Assembly: GCF_007991615.1 (NCBI RefSeq) | Contig: NZ_BJYR01000020.1 | Coordinates: 80,410 to 144,409 of the forward strand | Origin: Novosphingobium sediminis | GTDB lineage: Bacteria > Pseudomonadota > Alphaproteobacteria > Sphingomonadales > Sphingomonadaceae | DNA length: 64,000 nucleotides | Direction: 5' to 3' | Shown here: positions 33,562-42,485 of the stretch, piece after piece | How the letters are laid out: each line of letters starts with the position of its first letter | How positions within the stretch are numbered: the first letter of the stretch is position 1 | The notes under the pieces: generated by a model | What the model was told of the DNA's origin: nothing | The model's database searches: none | The model's input: the letters and a program-made list of their open reading frames with translations, nothing else | Made by a program: the position numbers and the translations under genes

Positions 33562-36099
33562 ATGGGGTTGAGGACACTCGCGTCGCCGTTTCGCGCCGCA
33601 CTTTTCGCGGGCGTAGCGGCCACGTCGCTGGCGGTGCCGGGTCTGGCACATGCCGCCGATGCTGCAGCCGCCGAGGCAGGCGGCGCGACCGTCGATGATG
33701 GCAACGCGATCACGGTTATCGCGCGCAAGTCGACTGAAACGCTGCAGAACGTGCCGGTAACGATCACCGCGATCACTGCCGATGCGATCAACCGCGATCA
33801 GGCGACCAAGGCCGAAGCGCTCGGGACGCACGTTCCCACGCTCAACATCTACTCGGGCGGTTCGGGTTCGGGCGGCTCGATCGCGCTGCGCGGTGTCGGC
33901 TCCTCGGCCATTTCCGCCGCCTTCGACTCCGCCGTCGCGCTCGACATGGACGGCATCCAGCTCTCCTCGATGCGCCTCCTCCAGGCCGGCTTCTTCGACA
34001 TCAAGCAAGTCGACGTGATGAAGGGCCCGCAGACGCTCTACTTCGGCAAGAGCGCCACCGCGGGCGTGCTCGGTCTGCGTTCGGCCGATCCGACCAAGAC
34101 CTGGGAAATCGGCGGCAAGGCCAGCTACGAATTCGTCGAGGACGGCTACGTCGTCAACGGCTACATCTCGGGTCCGGTGACCGACACCCTCGGCATCCGC
34201 GTCGCCGCGCAGTACAACGACATCAAGAAGTACACCCAGATCCAGCCCGGCATCCCGGCGCTGATCCGCAACCGCGGCATGCGCGATTTCATCGGCCGCG
34301 TCACCCTGCAGTGGGATCCCTCGAGCGCGTTCACCGCAAACCTCAAGGTGAACTACATCAGCAACCGCAACGACGGCGCCATCGGCCACCAGGACATCGA
34401 TTGCGGCGCGAACGGCCGGGCCGACGAAGTCGTGCTGCTCGGCGGTGCGATCGCGGTGCCCTCGGGCGCGAACTGCAACATTGGCGACCGCTACTACGCG
34501 ATCAGCGATCCTTCGCCGACGCAGAACAGCAACTACCCCACCGGCAGCGCCGCGGGTGACGGCAAGTATCCGGGCCATCCCTTCGGCAAGACCGACATCT
34601 GGCTCGCCCGCCTGCGCATGGACCTCGATCTGAGTGACAAGTTCAAGCTCAGCTCGGTGACGGGCTACTTCGACATCAATTCGGTCGACTCCGATACCTA
34701 CAGCTCGGTCGGTGTCGGCCCGGCGTTCAACCCCAACGGCATTCCGGTCGCGCTGATCGCGCCGCGCCTTGCCGCGGTGAACACCCCCGGCTCGGCGCAG
34801 GGCTTCGGTTCGAGCGACCCGCTCAACGCAACCAAGCAGTGGACGCAGGAACTGCGCCTCACCAGCAACTTCGACGGTCCGTTCAATTTCATGGTCGGAG
34901 GTTTCTACGAACACCGCAACATCGATTTCAACACGTCGCAGCAGGGCGTGAACATCTCGATCATCGCGGCAGACCCGATCACCGGCAGTGCGTTCGACTG
35001 GTACAAGAAGCACCACACCACGACGAATGCCTACTCGCTGTTCGCCAGCGGCAACTACAAGCTGACCGAAAAGCTGGAACTTTCGGGCGGTGTGCGCTGG
35101 ACCCGGGAAAAGAAGGTCAACACGATCTCGGTGCCCTACGTCCACGCGTTCCTCGCGGCGACGCCGGCCTTCATCAGCAGCGGCTTCTTCTCGGGCCCGA
35201 TCCCGTTCCGCGACACCAACGTCTCGCCGGAAGTCACGCTGCGCTACAAGGCCTCGGATGATCTCAACATCTATGCGGCCTACAAGACCGGCTACAAGTC
35301 GGGCGGTATCGACAACTCGGCGCTGCCGTCGAACAGCCTGCTCGGCTTCAACAATCCGGCCACGCGCGATCAGGTCGCGCAGGGCCTGATCTTCAAGTCC
35401 GAACGCGCCAAGGGTGGTGAACTCGGTATCAAGTCGCAGCTTGCCGGGCGCACGCTCACCGTCAATGGATCGCTGTTCTACTACGTGTTCAGCGATATCC
35501 AGCTGCAGGTGTTCGATGCGACCAAGGTGCAGTTCCGTACCTTCAACGCATCGGAGCTGACCACCAAGGGCGTCGACATCGACTTCAACTGGCGGACGCC
35601 GGTCCCGGGCCTGCGCTTCAACGGCGCTCTGGCCTACACCAGCGCGAAGTTCACCAAGCCGCTGGCCTCCGCGATCGACGGTTCGCCTCTCGAAGGCCGC
35701 CGTGCATCGCGCGCGCCGGAATGGGCGGGCAACGTCGGGTTCGACTACACCATGTCGATCAGCGACAAGCTGGAACTCGGCACCCACTCGAACCTCGCGT
35801 TCTCGAGCAGCTACTACACCGATACGACCAGCGTGAAGGATCCGATCCAGAAGGGCTGGGCCACCGTCGACGGCAGCATCTCGATCGGCGCTCCCAACGG
35901 CGCATGGAAGCTGGCGCTCGTCGGCATCAACATCACCGATAAGCGCTTCGTCCAGTCGAGCGGCGCACGTCCCTTCCTCGCCGGCCCCGGCGGGCTCGGC
36001 ACCCCGGGCACGCCCACTTACGTGCCGCAGGGCGACGACCGCAACGTGCTGCTCAACCGCGGCCGCCAGGTCTTCGTGGAAGCCAGCTTCAAGTTCTGA
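33562..36099 (+). CDS. TonB-dependent outer-membrane receptor (2)
   Basis: This 845-residue outer-membrane receptor starts at the ATG at 33562, with GGGAGGA upstream. The signal peptide has the hydrophobic core AALFAGVAATSLAVPGLAHA. Next come a TonB-box-like segment (ITVIARKSTETLQNVPVT), the plug (LRGVGSSAISAAFDSAVALD, VDVMKGPQTLYFGKSATAGV) and a beta-barrel ending in Phe (FVEASFKF). The FGKSATAGV/FGKNATAGV and MKGPQ/LKGPQ motifs mark it as a paralogue of the receptor at 11333. It probably takes up the catabolic substrate across the outer membrane. It is flanked by a candidate promoter and a strong terminator, so it is a single-gene unit. Confidence 0.93.
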   Translation: MGLRTLASPFRAALFAGVAATSLAVPGLAHAADAAAAEAGGATVDDGNAITVIARKSTETLQNVPVTITAITADAINRDQATKAEALGTHVPTLNIYSGGSGSGGSIALRGVGSSAISAAFDSAVALDMDGIQLSSMRLLQAGFFDIKQVDVMKGPQTLYFGKSATAGVLGLRSADPTKTWEIGGKASYEFVEDGYVVNGYISGPVTDTLGIRVAAQYNDIKKYTQIQPGIPALIRNRGMRDFIGRVTLQWDPSSAFTANLKVNYISNRNDGAIGHQDIDCGANGRADEVVLLGGAIAVPSGANCNIGDRYYAISDPSPTQNSNYPTGSAAGDGKYPGHPFGKTDIWLARLRMDLDLSDKFKLSSVTGYFDINSVDSDTYSSVGVGPAFNPNGIPVALIAPRLAAVNTPGSAQGFGSSDPLNATKQWTQELRLTSNFDGPFNFMVGGFYEHRNIDFNTSQQGVNISIIAADPITGSAFDWYKKHHTTTNAYSLFASGNYKLTEKLELSGGVRWTREKKVNTISVPYVHAFLAATPAFISSGFFSGPIPFRDTNVSPEVTLRYKASDDLNIYAAYKTGYKSGGIDNSALPSNSLLGFNNPATRDQVAQGLIFKSERAKGGELGIKSQLAGRTLTVNGSLFYYVFSDIQLQVFDATKVQFRTFNASELTTKGVDIDFNWRTPVPGLRFNGALAYTSAKFTKPLASAIDGSPLEGRRASRAPEWAGNVGFDYTMSISDKLELGTHSNLAFSSSYYTDTTSVKDPIQKGWATVDGSISIGAPNGAWKLALVGINITDKRFVQSSGARPFLAGPGGLGTPGTPTYVPQGDDRNVLLNRGRQVFVEASFKF

Positions 36100-36117
36100 T
36101 TGTCAGGACAAGGGCCA

Positions 36118-36159
36118 GGGAAAGGCCGCTCCGGGGAACCGGGGCGGCCTTTCCCGTTT
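36118..36159 (+). terminator. Strong hairpin terminator after the TonB receptor
   Basis: The stem GGGAAAGGCCGC/GCGGCCTTTCCC (36118-36129 with 36144-36155) is capped by an inner CCGG-GGAA-CCGG stem and followed by GTTT. It begins 19 bases after the receptor stop codon. From 36160 to 36293 I see no further gene. Confidence 0.8.
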
Positions 36160-36293
36160 GGACGGTCGAGGATGGTGCTGAGCGGTTCTCGATACCCACT
36201 TGCGCGGGAATGACGAGGCCGTGCGTTATGCGCGCTTCGCCGTCCCCCCGCAGGCGGGGTTCCAGCGGGGCCGGGCGCTCGGCTAGCGGTTAG

Positions 36294-38447
36294 TCAGGCA
36301 GCGACCACCCGCACCGGGATCGCGCTCTGCAGCGGCAGGCCGGTAATCGGGTCCATGTCCTGCGTGTCGTCGATCAGGCGGTTGGTCGAGCCGCCAAGGG
36401 TCATCACGTCGTCCTTGCCGGCATCGTCGTTGCCCCAGGCATGCGACATCGAGATCACCCCTCGCCGCACCTTGTCGCTGGCGCTTGCCACCGCATGGAT
36501 CGAGGCGACGCGCGAGGCGATCTCGATCACTGCGCCATCTTCCACGCCAAGAGCCGCCAGATCCTCCGGATTGATGAAGGCCGGGTTGGTCGGCATCTTC
36601 TTCTTGAGGAACTCCGAAATGTGCCCGTTGCTGTTGTAGCGGTGCTTTGACCGGCGCGAGATCAAGCGGAAGTCGAAGCCGTCCGCCTCGGGCCGCTGCG
36701 CGGCATAGCCGGCGAAAGCCGCAGGCATATCCCCCGCACCGAGCTGGAACTTGTTGTCGGCATCAGGATCCGCCGGTGCGATCACCGCATGCGCCTCGGG
36801 ATAGAATATCGCCCCGCCCGGCGTATCGCTTGCCTGCGAATCCGCGCGCGCCTTGCTCGGCGCAACAAGGCAGCCGTGCGAGATGAGATCGAGCATCGTC
36901 ATCTTCTCCGGCACCGTGTCCATCGAGCACGGACCGCCCGGCAACTGGAGTTGCAAGCCAAGGTGCTTGGCAAGCCACCACAGCATCTCGTACTCATCCA
37001 TCGTGTCGCCCGGCGGCGGCACCATCGCCTCGGCATAATGCGCGTAAGGTTCCTCGCAGAACGGCTGCGAGACGTTGTTGATGTCCTCGCGTTCAAGGCA
37101 CATCGAAGGCGCAAGGATCACGTCCGCGCGCTTCGCACTGGCCGACATGTAGGGATCGACCTGCACGAACATTTCGAGCGTTTCGAGCGCCTTGCGCACC
37201 TTGCGCTGGTTGGGGAAGGCGATCTCCGGGTTGCCGCCGATCGAGATCAGCACCTTGATCTGGCCCTCGCCGGGGGTGAGGATCTCGTCCGCCAGCACCG
37301 GGCAGGGCATTTCCTGCCCCAGCTTGCCGATGCCCCGGATGCGCGATTTGGTGAAGCCTTCGCCGAACATCGGCATCGGCGGAGCGACCTGCGCTTTCTT
37401 CGGTCCTGCGGCAAACGGCATGAACACCATCGGGTTCGCCACCTTGTCCCCCGCCTGGTTGAACCGCGCGCAGACCACGTTGAGTGCGGTCACCATATAT
37501 TCGGTGAGCACGCCCCGGCCCGCCATTTCCGGCCCGGTCCCCGTCACCACGCGGCCCTTGGCGGCGCGGGCGAACATGCGGGCGGCAGCGACGATCTGTT
37601 CTGCCGGCACCCCGGCCCGCTCCCCGGCGATCTCCGGCGTGAAGTCCTTCACCGCATCCGATAGCGCATCGAAGCCATCGACATGCGCGGCGACGAAATT
37701 GCGGTCGTAGAGCCCTTCCTTGATGATGACGTGCAGCATCCCGCCCAGCAGCGCCGGGTCTTCGCCCGGCTTCACTTGCAGGTAGAGATCGGCAAGGTTG
37801 CCGGTGTCGCTCTGGCGCGGATCGGCGACGATCACCTTCATGCCCCGCGCCTTGGCATCGCGCAGGCGGCGCGAGGGTGAGAACGGCGGAACGCCGCCGC
37901 TCGGCGTGTAGTGCGAGACGAGCGGATTGTTGCCGACGAACATGACGACGTCGGATTCCTCGAAGTTGTTCGGGCCGCCCATCCACTGGCCGTAGCGCGC
38001 CGTGGTGAACACCTTCGCGGGCTGATCGACCGTGACGCTGGTATAGTAGTTGCGCGTGCCGATCGCCTCCGCGAGCGCATAGGACGTGCCGAGCACCGCG
38101 CTGTTCTGGAAGGCATTTGTGCCGCAATAGAGCGCGACCGCATGCGGCCCATGCTCGGCAATCACCGCCCTGATCTTGTCCGCCACCAGCTTAAGCGCCT
38201 CGGCGGTCGAGGTCTCGACGAATTCAGCCCCCTTAACGCCGCCCTTGCGCACCAGCGGGCGTAGGTGCCGCTCTGGCAGGTTGTGCATTTCGGGCATCTG
38301 GCGGCCCTTCACGCAGGTATAGCCATTGAACAGCGCGTTCTCGGGATCGCCCCGCACAGCCTTGACCTTGTCGCCCTCCACATCAACCAGCATCGCGCAG
38401 CTGGCATGGCAGAAGCGGCAGAAGGTACGCAGGGTCTTATCGGCCAA
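36294..38447 (-). CDS. Molybdopterin oxidoreductase of the DMSO-reductase family with one [4Fe-4S] cluster
   Basis: This 717-residue cytoplasmic-type molybdo- or tungstoenzyme has no Tat signal. The N-terminal cluster motif is C10-x2-C13-x3-C17-x27-C45 (CRFCHASC ... GYTCVKG). Cofactor-binding stretches include VMFVGNNPLVSHYTPSGG and VIVADPRQSDTGNLADL, and the C-terminal molydopterin-binding domain is near VISMSHAWGND. At the position of the metal ligand (about residue 141, compare Sec140 of formate dehydrogenase H and Cys141 of acetylene hydratase) the sequence is TVDQPAK, suggesting Asp. The start is TTG at 38447 with GGGAGA upstream. It may hydroxylate, hydrate or dehydrogenate a pathway intermediate. 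No electron-transfer subunit is adjacent. Confidence 0.87.
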   Translation of the reverse strand: MADKTLRTFCRFCHASCAMLVDVEGDKVKAVRGDPENALFNGYTCVKGRQMPEMHNLPERHLRPLVRKGGVKGAEFVETSTAEALKLVADKIRAVIAEHGPHAVALYCGTNAFQNSAVLGTSYALAEAIGTRNYYTSVTVDQPAKVFTTARYGQWMGGPNNFEESDVVMFVGNNPLVSHYTPSGGVPPFSPSRRLRDAKARGMKVIVADPRQSDTGNLADLYLQVKPGEDPALLGGMLHVIIKEGLYDRNFVAAHVDGFDALSDAVKDFTPEIAGERAGVPAEQIVAAARMFARAAKGRVVTGTGPEMAGRGVLTEYMVTALNVVCARFNQAGDKVANPMVFMPFAAGPKKAQVAPPMPMFGEGFTKSRIRGIGKLGQEMPCPVLADEILTPGEGQIKVLISIGGNPEIAFPNQRKVRKALETLEMFVQVDPYMSASAKRADVILAPSMCLEREDINNVSQPFCEEPYAHYAEAMVPPPGDTMDEYEMLWWLAKHLGLQLQLPGGPCSMDTVPEKMTMLDLISHGCLVAPSKARADSQASDTPGGAIFYPEAHAVIAPADPDADNKFQLGAGDMPAAFAGYAAQRPEADGFDFRLISRRSKHRYNSNGHISEFLKKKMPTNPAFINPEDLAALGVEDGAVIEIASRVASIHAVASASDKVRRGVISMSHAWGNDDAGKDDVMTLGGSTNRLIDDTQDMDPITGLPLQSAIPVRVVAA

Positions 38448-38603
38448 GACACATCTCCCAATACTTTTTTGAACGCGAAGGCTATCGGCAATCGTGCGCA
38501 CCTCCCACTGATGAAAGAGAGGGTAGGCCGCTCAATTCCGCCAGTGGCCATGGGGGCCAAACGCAGGCTTGATGCGCCGAATGCCCGCGCCGGAGATTGC
38601 AGC

Positions 38604-39626
38604 ATGAGCCCAGTGATGAACACCGCAAACCGCCACTGGATTCTCGCCCGGCGTCCGGTCGGCAATGCCTATGCCGAAGCCTTCGAGCTGAAGAGCGAAA
38701 CGCTGCCTGCGCTTTCCGATGGCCAGATCCTCGTGCGCAACAAGGTGCTCTCGATGGACAGCGGCACGCGCATGTACATGACCGACCGCGAGGACAGCTA
38801 TCAACCGGGCACGCCGCTGGGCGCCAAGCTGATCGGCACGGTGCTGGGCGTGGTCGAGGAGAGCCGCCATCCGGCCTACAAAGCGGGGATGCGCGTGCGC
38901 TGCTACGGCCAGTGGGCGGACTTTTCGCTGGTCGAGCCCGATACCACCTACTGCACCGTGCTCGACGGGGCCCATGCGGACCTGAAGGAATACGTGGGCA
39001 TCTATGGCGCGAATGGCTGGACGGCCTGGGTCGGCGTCGTCGAAACGTGCGCTGCCAAGGCTGGCGAAACGTTCGTGGTTTCCGCCGCGGCCGGCTGCAC
39101 CGGGCTGATGGCAGGCCAGATCGCCAAGGCGCGGGGGTGCAGGGTGATCGGCATCGCGGGCGGGGCAGCCAAGTGCGACCTTCTGACCGGGGAATACGGG
39201 TTCGACGGCGCGATCGACTACAAGTCTGCCGATGTCGAAGCCGCACTCGCGCTGCTGTGCCCCGATGGCATCGACGTCTATTTCGACAATGTCGGCGGCG
39301 CAATCCTCGATGCGGCTCTCGCCAATATGGCGCTGTTCGGGCGTGTCGCCGTGTGCGGCCTCATCACCAACTACATCGCGCAAGGGCCGGTGCCCGGTCC
39401 CTACCGCTTCGATCAGGTGCTGATGAAGCGCCTGCGCATCGAAGGCTTCTTCTCGCCGGACTTCTACGCGCGGGAGCCGCAGTTCAATCCGGAGCTGGCC
39501 AAGCTCGCGGCGGCAGGCCAGCTGCGCCTGCCCTTCGAGGTGAGCACAGGGCTCGAGGCGACGCCGGCCGCCTTCACCAAGCTCTTTACCGGCGCGAACA
39601 TCGGCAAGGTGGTGGTGGAGCTTTAG
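38604..39626 (+). CDS. Zinc-free MDR NADP-dependent oxidoreductase
   Basis: This 340-residue paralogue of the MDR enzymes at 5929 and 16065 has SAAAGCTGLMAGQIA, GIAGGAAKCDLL with the NADP-contacting Lys, AIDYKSAD and YFDNVGGAIL. GGAG lies eight bases before the ATG at 38604; another ATG at 38616 is possible. It is divergent from the molybdopterin enzyme, with a shared 156-bp intergenic region, and its end is 3 bp from the convergent SDR stop. It probably reduces an alpha,beta-unsaturated carbonyl. Confidence 0.9.
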   Translation: MSPVMNTANRHWILARRPVGNAYAEAFELKSETLPALSDGQILVRNKVLSMDSGTRMYMTDREDSYQPGTPLGAKLIGTVLGVVEESRHPAYKAGMRVRCYGQWADFSLVEPDTTYCTVLDGAHADLKEYVGIYGANGWTAWVGVVETCAAKAGETFVVSAAAGCTGLMAGQIAKARGCRVIGIAGGAAKCDLLTGEYGFDGAIDYKSADVEAALALLCPDGIDVYFDNVGGAILDAALANMALFGRVAVCGLITNYIAQGPVPGPYRFDQVLMKRLRIEGFFSPDFYAREPQFNPELAKLAAAGQLRLPFEVSTGLEATPAAFTKLFTGANIGKVVVEL

Positions 39627-39629
39627 CGC

Positions 39630-40433
39630 TTACTGTGCTGTCCAGCCGCCATCGACGACGAGTTCGGCGCCGGTGATGTAGCTCGCATCGTCAGAAGCCA
39701 GGAACGCCACGGCCGGCGCGATTTCGCTCGGATCGGCGATGCGGCCCATGGGCGTGCTCGCGCCCAAACCCGCCATCAGCGCCTCAACCGATTCGCCCAT
39801 GCCCTTCTTGACCCAGCCGGCCATGCCCTGCTCAAGGAGGTGCGTGCGAACGAAGCCGGGGTGCACGGAATTGACGCGGATCGGCATGCGCTTCTGCGCA
39901 AACTCGACCGCCACGGCCTTGCAGAACAGCCGCACCGCGCCCTTCGAGGTGTTGTAGGCCGAGGCATCGGCAATGCCGACGATCCCCATGATCGAACTGA
40001 TCGCGATGACCGAGGAGCCACCGCGCGTTGTCTTGCCCGTCTCTTCCATCAGCGGCGCACAGTGCTTCACGCCGAGGAACAGGCCATCGACATTGACCGC
40101 CATCACGCGGTGCCAATCGGCAAGAGCGATTTCCTCGACGCGCGAAGTGCAATCGGTGCCGGCATTGGCAACGAGCACATCGAGCCGCCCGTGTTCCGCG
40201 CGCACGGACGCTGCCGCCGCCTGCCAATCAGCTTCCTGCGCAACGTTGACCCGGAGGTAATGGGCCGCTGGCCCCAGTCTCCCCAACACATCGGAAACTT
40301 CCGCCGCAGCCGGATCGGCAAGGTCCGTAAGCACCACGCTCGCGCCTTCGGCCAGCAGCCGCTCCACGGCCGAAAGGCCAATGCCGCGCAGCGCGCCGGT
40401 GACCAGCGCGACGCGCCCTTCGAGCCGCTGCAT
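39630..40433 (-). CDS. SDR family oxidoreductase paired with a Rieske oxygenase
   Basis: This 267-residue classical SDR has VALVTGALRGIGLSAV, VVLTDLADP (acidic, NAD type), VLVANAG and the active site ISSIMGIVG...YNTSK. The NxAG segment reads VANAG, a tolerated variation. Its start overlaps the stop of the upstream Rieske alpha gene (TGATG), so the pair is translationally coupled. The natural guess is a dihydrodiol or alcohol dehydrogenase acting on that oxygenase's product. Confidence 0.9.
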   Translation of the reverse strand: MQRLEGRVALVTGALRGIGLSAVERLLAEGASVVLTDLADPAAAEVSDVLGRLGPAAHYLRVNVAQEADWQAAAASVRAEHGRLDVLVANAGTDCTSRVEEIALADWHRVMAVNVDGLFLGVKHCAPLMEETGKTTRGGSSVIAISSIMGIVGIADASAYNTSKGAVRLFCKAVAVEFAQKRMPIRVNSVHPGFVRTHLLEQGMAGWVKKGMGESVEALMAGLGASTPMGRIADPSEIAPAVAFLASDDASYITGAELVVDGGWTAQ

Positions 40434-41860
40434 CAGGCGGTCTTCGGCAGCTCGCCGGAGATGTACTTGTCCATCGTGCGGTGGAACTGGCGGATGCGCG
40501 TTTCCTGATAGTGGCCGAGTTCGAGCCGCTTGTTCTTGCTGGCCTTCATGCCCGCCTGCACGTGCGGCAGGTTTTCCATGTCCTGATCGAACACACCCGC
40601 GAGCGCCGCGCCGATGAGGTGCCCGGCATAGGCGAACGGCTCGCCATCGGGGATCATGAACATCTCGGGGCCGCGCGCGGGCTTTTCACCCTTTTGCGCG
40701 CGCATCAGGATGCGCACTTCCATCAGGCAGTGGTCGGCATCCTTCCACGGCCGCCAGCGGTAGACGATGTTCGGCACGAAGCCGCCCCACGGCGACCAGT
40801 TGGGGAAGATGTTGTAGGTCAGGTTGTCGAGCATCTCGCTGTCCGAAGCCTGCGAGTAATCATGCCCGTTCATCGCCGCGAAGCCTTCGCGGTTGGCCTG
40901 CGCCAAGACCTTGCGTGCCAGCAGCGGATCTTCCGGATCGAAGCCCTTGAGGTCGGTCGGTTCGGCCGCATTGCGGCGGCCGCGCCCATCGCCCGCGCCG
41001 AGGAATTCGGCCAGCTTGTTGATCACATACATCTGGTCCTTGCCCTTGAGATGGGGCGAGAGCGTGCCGTTGGGCGTGATCGCCCGGTTCATGTGATCGC
41101 CGTAGAGATCGTAGCGCGTGTTGGCGTCTGCCGTGAAGGGCAGGATCTGCGGGTGCGTGACGATCGAGTGCCACGCTTCCATGAACGCCTCGGACACCGC
41201 CTTCCAGTTCGCCGGAACCACCTTCGCAACCCAAGCGCCGGTGCTGCATTCGTCGAGCCGCCAGTTGTCGTAGTGCTCGACACCGGGGCCGATCCATTCG
41301 CGGAAGCTGGGCAGATCATGGTTCTCGGTAATCAGGATGAAGCCCTGCCAGCTCTCGACCTTGAGTTCGGGGAGCGAAAGATCCTTGTCTTCCAGATGCT
41401 TGAAATCCCACGAGCAGGGGATTTCCTTCAGGCTGCCATCGTTGTTCCAGGTGAAGCCGTGGAACGGGCAGCGCAAATTGATCGCGCGCCCGCCTTCGAG
41501 GCGCAGCTTGCGCCCGCGGTGGAGGCACACGTTGTAGAACGCGCGGACGCTGCCATCCTGCTGGCGCACCAGCAGGAACGACTTGTCGCCCAACTCGTAG
41601 ACCACCGTGTCGCCGGGATCGGGCATATCCTCTTCACGCGCGGCGAACTGCCACACGTTGGGCCACATCTTTTCGTCCTCCAGCGCCTTGAAGGCGGGGC
41701 TGGTATAGCGATCCGGGTCCAGCGGCTCGTCACCCAGTTCCTGCGTCGATTCCATCACGAGGTAATCGGGCGCGGGGCGGGTATCGACTGCCAGCATGTC
41801 GGTATAGGTGATCCCCGGGCAGCGGTCGGAACGGTCGATCTGGGGGTCAATGTCAGCCAT
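40433..41860 (-). CDS. Rieske ring-hydroxylating oxygenase, alpha subunit (copy 5)
   Basis: This 475-residue protein has Rieske ligands C112-x-H114 (CLHRGRKL) and C131-x2-H134 (RCPFHGF). The iron ligands read E228-A-W-H231-x4-H236 (MEAWHSIVTH), so Trp replaces the usual Tyr of ExYH. I used the ATG at 41860 (AGGATCC upstream); extension to 41911 adds an unconvincing Arg-rich tail. It forms a two-gene operon with the SDR at 39630. The 139 bases between it and the GFA-family gene stop hold nothing recognisable. Confidence 0.92.
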   Translation of the reverse strand: MADIDPQIDRSDRCPGITYTDMLAVDTRPAPDYLVMESTQELGDEPLDPDRYTSPAFKALEDEKMWPNVWQFAAREEDMPDPGDTVVYELGDKSFLLVRQQDGSVRAFYNVCLHRGRKLRLEGGRAINLRCPFHGFTWNNDGSLKEIPCSWDFKHLEDKDLSLPELKVESWQGFILITENHDLPSFREWIGPGVEHYDNWRLDECSTGAWVAKVVPANWKAVSEAFMEAWHSIVTHPQILPFTADANTRYDLYGDHMNRAITPNGTLSPHLKGKDQMYVINKLAEFLGAGDGRGRRNAAEPTDLKGFDPEDPLLARKVLAQANREGFAAMNGHDYSQASDSEMLDNLTYNIFPNWSPWGGFVPNIVYRWRPWKDADHCLMEVRILMRAQKGEKPARGPEMFMIPDGEPFAYAGHLIGAALAGVFDQDMENLPHVQAGMKASKNKRLELGHYQETRIRQFHRTMDKYISGELPKTA

Positions 41861-41999
41861 GGCGGATCCTGATTGTGGGCGGCGCCGGGACGGCCGGACG
41901 GCCCTCACCAAGCGCGCAGGTCTTGCACGCCAAGCATAATGCCATTGCGCCGCCTGCCAACAAGCTGGCGCATTGGATAGGAACGGGCTTTGGTGCGGC

Positions 42000-42428
42000 T
42001 TACTGCTTTTCCAGCAGCACCGCGCCCTGCGGGATGGTCACCCAGTTCTGCTTGCTCTGAGTCCAGAAATGGACGGTCGGTTCGAGCTCGTCGGGATTGT
42101 CGAGCGTACCGGCCTTGATGAAGATCATGCCCTGCGCCATCCCGTCCGGCGTCTCGCTGAACACGGGCGAACCGCACTTGCCGCAGAACTTGCGCATGAC
42201 CGGGTTGCCGGATTCGCTGCCGTCCTCATAGACGGTGAGGTCACCCGAGCGTTCCAGCGCGGCGAACGGAACGGCCACGAGCACGGAAAACGCCGTGCCC
42301 GCCTGCTTCTGGCAATGGCGGCAATGGCACACGCCGGTCAGCAGCGGCGGCCACGAGGTTTCATAACGCACCGAACCACAGAGGCATCCGCCCGACCGCC
42401 GCTCGCCTGCTGCTTCCGCTTCGCTCAT
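42000..42428 (-). CDS. GFA/CENP-V family zinc-binding protein
   Basis: This 142-residue protein has the GFA-domain cysteine pattern: GGCLCGSVRYE, CHCRHCQKQAG and FCGKCGSPVF, giving the two zinc sites typical of the family named after glutathione-dependent formaldehyde-activating enzyme. Family members bind glutathione or thiol adducts, but most have no proven reaction. AGGGAGAGG precedes the ATG. It lies 57 bp downstream of the acyl-CoA ligase, probably in the same operon; formaldehyde or another aldehyde released during catabolism could be its substrate, which is speculation. Confidence 0.88.
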   Translation of the reverse strand: MSEAEAAGERRSGGCLCGSVRYETSWPPLLTGVCHCRHCQKQAGTAFSVLVAVPFAALERSGDLTVYEDGSESGNPVMRKFCGKCGSPVFSETPDGMAQGMIFIKAGTLDNPDELEPTVHFWTQSKQNWVTIPQGAVLLEKQ

Positions 42429-42485
42429 TTGTCCCTCTCCCTGATCCTTGATCCATTCATCGCACAGGCCTTCGCCCGTGCCATC

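Noticed and set aside
33334..35787. An 817-codon open frame on the minus strand
   Set aside because: It is antisense to the well-supported TonB receptor; its Asp/Val/Arg-rich composition is the mirror of receptor codons.
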